Shown here in pieces: positions 59,129 to 64,000 of a stretch of DNA of 64,000 bases (its first letter is position 1; every line of letters begins with the position of its first letter). Under the pieces are notes generated by a model, which was not told where the DNA came from, ran no database searches, and saw only the letters and a list, made by a program, of their open reading frames with translations. Origin of the DNA: CBDFHV01 sp965247705 (GTDB lineage Bacteria > Pseudomonadota > Alphaproteobacteria > Rhodospirillales > CAMCUA01); the NCBI GenBank assembly GCA_965247705.1, contig CBDFHV010000054.1, positions 1-64,000 of the forward strand, written 5' to 3'. A program made the translations under genes and the position numbers.

Positions 59129-60814
59129 ATGTCGGATATCACCTCCCGATCGGGCGGCAAGCTGGTCGTCGACTCCCTGCGCCAACACGGGGTCGAATGG
59201 GCCTTTTGCGTGCCCGGCGAAAGCTATCTCGAAGTCCTCGACGCCCTTTACGACGCAACGAACGAGATCACCCTGGTGTCGGCCCGTCACGAACACGGCG
59301 CCGCGAACATGGCGGAATCCTATGCCAAGCTCACGGGCCGTCCGGGCGTCTGCCTGGTCACCCGCGGGCCCGGCGCCTGCAATTCCAGCATCGGTGTCCA
59401 CACAGCGTTCCAGGACTCGACACCCATGGTGCATCTCATCGGTCAGGTACCGCGCCGCCATGCCGGGCGCGAGGCCTTTCAGGAAGTGGACCTGGCGGCC
59501 ATGTACGCGCCGCTCGCCAAATGGTCTGCCCAGATCGACCGCACCGAGGAGATCCCCTACTACATGGCCCGGGCCTTCCATACGGCCGTCAGCGGCCGGC
59601 CCGGACCGGTGGTGCTCGCCCTGCCCGAGGATGTGTTGAGCGCACGCTCCGACGTGGATGACATGCCGCCCCTGTCCGTCACGCTTCCGGCGCCTGCGTC
59701 GCGCGACATGCTCCGCTTGGGCGACTTGCTGGCGAAGGCAGAACGGCCCCTGCTCTATCTGGGCGGCGGTGGTTGGACGAGCCGCGCCAAGGCCGCTATC
59801 CGCGAGTTTGCCGAGGCCAGCGATCTGCCCGTCTGCTGTTCCTTCCGCCGCCACGACCTGTTCGACAATAGCCACCAGTGCTTCATCGGCGACGTCGGCA
59901 TCGGGACCAGCCCAGCGCTCTTGGAACGGGTCCAGCAATCGGACCTCATCCTGGCGGTCGGGACCCGTCTGGGGGAAATCACGACCCAGGGATATACCCT
60001 TCTCGACGTGCCTAATCCGCACCAGACCCTGATCCATGTCCACACCAGCTTCGACGAGTTGGGCCGCGTCTATGTACCCACCTTGGCGATCCGTTCGGAT
60101 ATGGAGGCCTTCGCCGAAACGGTGAAGGCCACGGTCTCGGCCGATGCCAACCGATGGGCCGACTGGCGGGCGGACGCCCGCGCGTCCTACGAGACCTGGC
60201 AGACCCCGGGGCCCTTTCAAGGCGAACTGGACCTGGGTCAATGCATGATGGACCTCAAGGTACGCATGACTCCCGATGCGGTGGTGACGGTGGATGCGGG
60301 GAATTTCAGCGGCTGGGCGCACCGGTTCCTGTCCTTCGGGGGCGACTGCCGTCTGGTGGGGTCCACCGCCGGCGCCATGGGCTATGGCGTGCCGGCTGCG
60401 GTGGCGGCGGCGATCACCGAGCCCAACCGCATGGCTATCGCATTCGTCGGCGATGGCGGATTCGGTATGACCGGCCAAGAAATCGCCACCGCGGCGGCCT
60501 ATAGCGCGGCCCCCCTTGTGCTGGTGTTCAACAATGCCATGTACGGCACCATCCGAATGCATCAGGAGCGGGAGCATCCAGGACGGGTTTCGGGCACGAC
60601 GCTGACCAACCCGGACTATGCGGACATCGCCCGCGCCCATGGCGGCCACGGGGAGACGGTCACCCGGACAGAAGAGTTCGGGCCCGCCGTCGACCGGGCG
60701 CTGGCCTCGGGCAAGCTCGCCGTCCTCGACATTCGAATGGACCCCGAGATCATCTCCACCCAAACCACACTCAGCGCTATTCGCGACAAGGCGCTGGCGC
60801 GGGCCGGAACGTGA
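59129..60814 (+). CDS. thiamine pyrophosphate-dependent enzyme, acetolactate synthase-like
   Basis: A 561-residue three-domain TPP enzyme. The N-terminal PYR domain has GESYLEVLDALYD, SARHEHGAANMAESYAKLTG with the catalytic Glu, and RGPGACNSSIGVHTAFQDSTP. The central domain follows. The C-terminal PP domain has VTVDAGNFSGWAHRFL, the TPP/Mg motif VGDGGFGMTGQEIAT ... FNN, and MYGTIRMHQE. ATG 59129 gives the usual N-terminus; an in-frame ATG at 59066 is possible. It is not a standard IlvB (no ilvN follows), so a decarboxylase or carboligase acting on another 2-oxo acid is likely. It is followed by an ELM1-family gene. Confidence 0.9.
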   Translation: MSDITSRSGGKLVVDSLRQHGVEWAFCVPGESYLEVLDALYDATNEITLVSARHEHGAANMAESYAKLTGRPGVCLVTRGPGACNSSIGVHTAFQDSTPMVHLIGQVPRRHAGREAFQEVDLAAMYAPLAKWSAQIDRTEEIPYYMARAFHTAVSGRPGPVVLALPEDVLSARSDVDDMPPLSVTLPAPASRDMLRLGDLLAKAERPLLYLGGGGWTSRAKAAIREFAEASDLPVCCSFRRHDLFDNSHQCFIGDVGIGTSPALLERVQQSDLILAVGTRLGEITTQGYTLLDVPNPHQTLIHVHTSFDELGRVYVPTLAIRSDMEAFAETVKATVSADANRWADWRADARASYETWQTPGPFQGELDLGQCMMDLKVRMTPDAVVTVDAGNFSGWAHRFLSFGGDCRLVGSTAGAMGYGVPAAVAAAITEPNRMAIAFVGDGGFGMTGQEIATAAAYSAAPLVLVFNNAMYGTIRMHQEREHPGRVSGTTLTNPDYADIARAHGGHGETVTRTEEFGPAVDRALASGKLAVLDIRMDPEIISTQTTLSAIRDKALARAGT

Positions 60815-60836
60815 GCGGGCACGCCTCGCAATACCC

Positions 60837-61811
60837 GTGAGCGGACCGTCCCCTCCCCGCATCTGGGTATTGATCGACGACCGGGCGGGAAACGCGTCCC
60901 AGTGCCTGGGCGTGGCCGAAGCCTTGAGGCTGGCCTTCGAGGAACGTCACATCCGCTACGCCGCCGCCGCGACCCTGCCCAATGCCATGCTGGGCTCGTC
61001 CTTCGGCGGCCTCACCCGCGAAAGCCGCGACGCACTCCGCCCGCCCTGGCCCGACCTGGTTATTGCCGCCGGTCGGCGCACCGCGCCTGTGGCACGGGCC
61101 ATCAAGCGGCTCAATCGGGGCTCCACGTTCCTCGCCCAGGTCATGTATCCCGGGCCTCCCGGGGCGGAGGAATTCGACCTCATTGCCGTTCCCCGGCACG
61201 ATCGCCGCGCCCCGGCTTCGAACCATCTGGAGATCCTCGGCGCGCCCCATCGCATTATGCCGAAACGGCTGGTGGCGGAGGCCCGGCGCTGGCGCGGTCG
61301 TGTGCGCGTGATGCCAAAGCCCCGAATCGCCCTGGTGGTCGGCGGCCGCACCCGTCGCCGCCCGTTTACCGAAGCCATGGCGGGTACCCTTGGCCGCATG
61401 GTCGCCGCACTGGCCCGCGGCGCGGGGGGATCGGTGATGGCCACCACCAGCCGCCGGACTGGCCGGGCCGCCACCGCCTCCCTACAGGCAACGCTTTCGG
61501 ACCCGTGCCGCTTTCACCGTTGGGGGGAAGGGGACGACAATCCCTATGTCGCCTTTCTCGGCCTCGCCGACGCGGTGGTGGTGACCGGCGACTCCGTGTC
61601 CATGTGCTCCGAAGCCTGCGCCACGGGCGGGCCGGTTTACATTTTCGCGCCACCGGAACTGATCACGCGCAAACATGACCGCTTGCACGAGGACCTCTAT
61701 ACGGCCGGCTATGCCCGCCCCCTCGAGGAGCGTCTTGAATCGTGGCGCCACCCACGGCTCAACCCCGCCGTCGAGATTGCGGCGGCGATCCACAAGGGCA
61801 TGGGCGTATAG
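60837..61811 (+). CDS. ELM1-family (DUF1022) protein
   Basis: A 324-residue protein of the mitochondrial fission ELM1 / DUF1022 family, widespread in alphaproteobacteria. GTG 60837 gives the typical start (PPRIWVLIDDRAGNASQCLGVAEAL). Other family segments are WPDLVIAAGRRTAPVARAIKR, IALVVGGRTRRRPF, NPYVAFLGLADAVVVTGDSVSMCSEA and GPVYIFAP. The fold resembles glycosyltransferase-B enzymes. The function in bacteria is not established. It lies 22 bp after the TPP-enzyme stop and is probably in the same transcript. Confidence 0.88.
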   Translation: MSGPSPPRIWVLIDDRAGNASQCLGVAEALRLAFEERHIRYAAAATLPNAMLGSSFGGLTRESRDALRPPWPDLVIAAGRRTAPVARAIKRLNRGSTFLAQVMYPGPPGAEEFDLIAVPRHDRRAPASNHLEILGAPHRIMPKRLVAEARRWRGRVRVMPKPRIALVVGGRTRRRPFTEAMAGTLGRMVAALARGAGGSVMATTSRRTGRAATASLQATLSDPCRFHRWGEGDDNPYVAFLGLADAVVVTGDSVSMCSEACATGGPVYIFAPPELITRKHDRLHEDLYTAGYARPLEERLESWRHPRLNPAVEIAAAIHKGMGV

Positions 61812-61892
61812 AGTGCCTCTTGAGAAACCGTCCACCGTGCCATAGGTCCCGGCACCGAATGGTACCGTCCCGCGAAGAAAAGGGACCACCCC

Positions 61893-62558
61893 GTGTCCCA
61901 CCGCAGCATCAATCTTGACGACCGCCTCTACGACTATTTTGTGGACGTATCCGTCCGCGACAGCGACGTGTTGCGCCGCCTGCGGGAAGAAACCGCCGCG
62001 CTGCCCGAGTCGCAGATGCAGGTTTCGCCCGAGCAGGGACAACTGATGGCCCTCCTGGTCAAGCTGATTGGTGCCCGTCGGGCCATCGAGGTGGGAACAT
62101 TCACCGGATACAGCGCCCTTTGCGTGGCCATGGCGCTGCCCGCCAACGGCAAGCTGGTGGCCTGCGACGTGAGCGAAGACTGGACCGGGATCGCGCGCCG
62201 CTACTGGCAGGAAGCCGGTGTCGCGGACAAGATCACCCTCAGGATCGGCAAGGCCATTGCGTCATTGGACGCCTTGATCGCTGGCGGGGATACGGGCAGC
62301 TTCGATTTCGCGTTCATCGATGCCGACAAGAAGAACTATGACGGCTACTACGAGCGCATGCTCACCCTGCTCCGCCCGAACGGGCTGCTCGCGATCGATA
62401 ACGTACTGTGGAGCGGCCGCGTCGTCGATCCGGACCTTAACGATCCTGCCACCCGGGCGATCTGCGAACTCAACATCAAGATCCGGGATGATTCGCGGGT
62501 GGATATGAGCCTGGTCCCCATTGGCGACGGGCTCACCCTGGTGCGCAAACGCCCCTGA
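61893..62558 (+). CDS. class I O-methyltransferase (caffeoyl-CoA OMT type)
   Basis: A 221-residue SAM-dependent O-methyltransferase, methyltransferase family 3. Motif I RAIEVGTFTGYSALCVA, then LVACDVSEDWTGIARRYWQ, FDFAFIDADKKNYDGYYE with the metal-binding Asp, and GLLAIDNVLWSGRVVDP with the D-N pair. Start GTG 61893 after AAGGGA. The substrate (a catechol-like or other hydroxyl) is unknown. It converges on hemN with 10 bp between the stops. Confidence 0.93.
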   Translation: MSHRSINLDDRLYDYFVDVSVRDSDVLRRLREETAALPESQMQVSPEQGQLMALLVKLIGARRAIEVGTFTGYSALCVAMALPANGKLVACDVSEDWTGIARRYWQEAGVADKITLRIGKAIASLDALIAGGDTGSFDFAFIDADKKNYDGYYERMLTLLRPNGLLAIDNVLWSGRVVDPDLNDPATRAICELNIKIRDDSRVDMSLVPIGDGLTLVRKRP

Positions 62559-62568
62559 ACCGACCGCG

Positions 62569-63915
62569 TCACACGGCCCGGGAATACCGGTTCTCACCCC
62601 GCCGCAGGTAGGTGTCGAAGGCCGCTGCGGCGACCCGCACGAAGGGCCGTCCCTGCTCGGTGATGGCGATGCGGGCGCCGTCGATGACGGCCAGCCCGTC
62701 CTTTTCCAAGGGTGCGATGCGCGCCAGATCGGGAAGCAGATCCTTGGCCAGCAAGCCATGCAGTGCCGCCATCATTTCCAGGTCCACAGCGAAATTGCAC
62801 ATCAGCCGCTCGATCACTTCTCGGCGCAGGCGATCTTCGTCGCTCAGTCTGATCCCCCGGACGACCGGCAATCTGCCTTCCCTCACCCGGCGGGCATAGG
62901 AACGCAACGCCGGGTCGTTCTGGACGTAACCCTGGGGCAAGGCACCGATTGCGGAAGTGCCCAGTCCGATCAGGGCATCGGCCTGGTCGGTGGTGTAGCC
63001 CTGGAAGTTGCGCCTCAGCCCGCCGGCTCGGGCGGCCTTGGCAAGATCGTCTTCCGGCCTCGCGAAATGGTCGAGGCCCAACGGGACGTGGCCGTGCTCG
63101 ACCAGCCGCCGGTGCGCGGCCTGGCTCTGCGACCATCGCGCCGGACCGTCGGGCAGCGCCGCCTCGTCGATAAGACGCTGATGCGCCTTCATCCAGGGCA
63201 CGTGGGCATAACCGAACAGGGCCACCCGGTCGGGCTCCAGCGTCGCTGCCTGGTCCACCATGGCCACCACGCCTTCCGTCGTCTGATGCGGCAGGCCGTA
63301 CATGAGATCCATGTTGACGCTCGCGATGCCGTGGGCCCGCAGCCATTCGACCACCCGTGCCGTCACCTCGAAGGGCTGGATGCGATTGATCGCCGCCTGG
63401 ACGCGGGGATCGAAATCCTGCACCCCGATACTGGCCCGATTGACGCCGGCCGCGGCGAGGGCGGCGACATAGGGTTCCGTGGCCGTTCGCGGATCCATCT
63501 CCACCGCCACCTCGGCGTTGGCATCGATGGTAAAGGCGTTGGAGATCCCGTCCATAATCCGTTGCCAGTCGTCCGCGGTCAGCATGGTCGGACTGCCGCC
63601 GCCCCAATGAAGATGGCGAATGACGAGTCCGGGCGAAGCGCTCTGCGCCACCAGCTCCACGTCGGCCAGCAGATCGCCCACGTAGCGGGCGATCGGTTCG
63701 TGACGACCCACAACTTTTGTGTGACAGCCGCAGAACCAGCACATGCGCTCGCAGAAAGGCACGTGGCAATAGATCGAAAGGCTCGAGGCGGGGTCCAGCG
63801 ATTCCAGCCACGATCCATAGTCGGCCTCCCCCACCAGGTCGCTGAAATGGGGCGCCGTGGGATAGCTGGTATAGCGGGGGACATTGAGGTCGTATTTTTG
63901 GGCCAGCGCGGACAT
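62569..63915 (-). CDS. hemN: oxygen-independent coproporphyrinogen III oxidase
   Basis: A 448-residue radical SAM enzyme that decarboxylates coproporphyrinogen III to protoporphyrinogen IX without oxygen, for haem synthesis. The 4Fe-4S motif is CHVPFCERMCWFCGC (C-x3-C-x2-C plus the extra Cys of true HemN). Also seen are DLNVPRYTSYPTAPHFSDL, HLHWGGGSPTMLT, VEMDPRTATE, GVQDFDPRVQ, NMDLMYGLPHQT and the HemN C-terminal domain (RREVIERLMCNFAVDL). ATG 63915 was chosen because homologues begin just before KYDLNVPRY; upstream in-frame TTG/ATG codons lie within the regulatory box. Confidence 0.94.
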   Translation of the reverse strand: MSALAQKYDLNVPRYTSYPTAPHFSDLVGEADYGSWLESLDPASSLSIYCHVPFCERMCWFCGCHTKVVGRHEPIARYVGDLLADVELVAQSASPGLVIRHLHWGGGSPTMLTADDWQRIMDGISNAFTIDANAEVAVEMDPRTATEPYVAALAAAGVNRASIGVQDFDPRVQAAINRIQPFEVTARVVEWLRAHGIASVNMDLMYGLPHQTTEGVVAMVDQAATLEPDRVALFGYAHVPWMKAHQRLIDEAALPDGPARWSQSQAAHRRLVEHGHVPLGLDHFARPEDDLAKAARAGGLRRNFQGYTTDQADALIGLGTSAIGALPQGYVQNDPALRSYARRVREGRLPVVRGIRLSDEDRLRREVIERLMCNFAVDLEMMAALHGLLAKDLLPDLARIAPLEKDGLAVIDGARIAITEQGRPFVRVAAAAFDTYLRRGENRYSRAV

Positions 63916-63949
63916 GGCATCAGCGTGGACCCCGAGTTCTTTGATGACC

Positions 63950-63963
63950 ATGACGTAGGTCAA
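63950..63963 (-). promoter_or_regulatory. FNR/FixK-type box upstream of hemN
   Basis: On the minus strand the sequence TTGACCTACGTCAT fits the FNR/FixK consensus TTGAYnnnnRTCAA with one mismatch in the last position. Its centre is about 41 bp upstream of the hemN ATG. hemN is a classic target of anaerobic activators of this family, so low-oxygen induction is plausible. Confidence 0.5.
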
Positions 63964-64000
63964 GCCCAGGGAAGCCCCTCGGCGGGGACCCGAGATCAGT

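Noticed and set aside
60618..60836. Upstream extension of the ELM1-family frame into the TPP-enzyme gene
   Set aside because: The extension overlaps well-conserved TPP-enzyme codons; GTG 60837 starts the conserved domain.
1..64000. CRISPR arrays, tRNA or rRNA genes, phage genes, integrative element attachment sites
   Set aside because: No regularly spaced short repeats, no cloverleaf or rRNA-like stretches and no phage structural or integrase genes were recognised by reading; a dedicated scan was not possible.

Overview
The window is about 64 kb of GC-rich DNA from an alphaproteobacterium, most likely in or near the Rhodospirillales. This rests on gene content: an NDUFA12-type complex I accessory gene beside mlaD, DUF2155 and aat; a B12-dependent class II ribonucleotide reductase; an ELM1-family (DUF1022) protein; a CapA-like metallophosphatase; and tandem hydantoinase/oxoprolinase genes. 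No rRNA, tRNA or CRISPR array was recognised.

Layout. (1) 1-8.4 kb: the tail of a 3-hydroxyacyl-CoA dehydrogenase, then aat split by two adjacent IS1380-type elements, facing a minus-strand run of NDUFA12, two MCE/MlaD proteins, a methyltransferase and a DUF2155 protein, plus an EAL protein with a degenerate GGDEF domain. (2) 8.9-18.5 kb: nrdJ; a receiver/metallo-beta-lactamase fusion gene split by a third IS1380-type element; a RidA-family gene; a FemAB-like acyltransferase; a MAPEG protein. (3) 18.4-40.3 kb: an insertion-sequence graveyard where IS DNA makes up roughly two thirds of the sequence (IS5, IS630 x2, IS3 x2, IS427-type, IS4/IS5-like, IS1595, IS21 x2, IS110). Between the elements lie an arylsulfotransferase, a CapA protein, an NHL protein, and remnants of a nucleotidyl cyclase, an L-aspartate dehydrogenase (nadX) and a GAF-PAS sensor. 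(4) 40.3-52.2 kb: an IS-free catabolic island with hyuA-hyuB, a GntR regulator, an Ldh-family dehydrogenase, an isocitrate lyase/PEP mutase family enzyme, a FAH-family enzyme, an SMP-30 lactonase, an N-formylglutamate amidohydrolase-type enzyme and a second hyuB. (5) 52.2-64 kb: hicBA, a CocE-type hydrolase, an EamA transporter, an FAD oxidoreductase, hspQ, tag, an internally deleted pncB, a TPP enzyme, an ELM1-family protein, an O-methyltransferase and hemN.

How it fits together. Exact target duplications let many insertions be undone on paper. Removing them restores aat, the receiver/MBL gene, istB and the 3' part of nadX in frame, so these losses look recent. The nested order can be read directly: IS427-type, then IS630 into its target duplication, then IS3 into IS630. 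Two independent in-frame internal deletions (istA of the first IS21 and pncB) and a shattered nadX suggest relaxed selection or recent IS expansion; two of the damaged genes concern NAD supply. The most novel-looking signals are a strongly structured leader abutting the IS110 start codon (a bridge-RNA candidate that also covers the ribosome-binding site), 14-bp target duplications at both IS3-like copies, and the interrupted receiver-metallohydrolase fusion.
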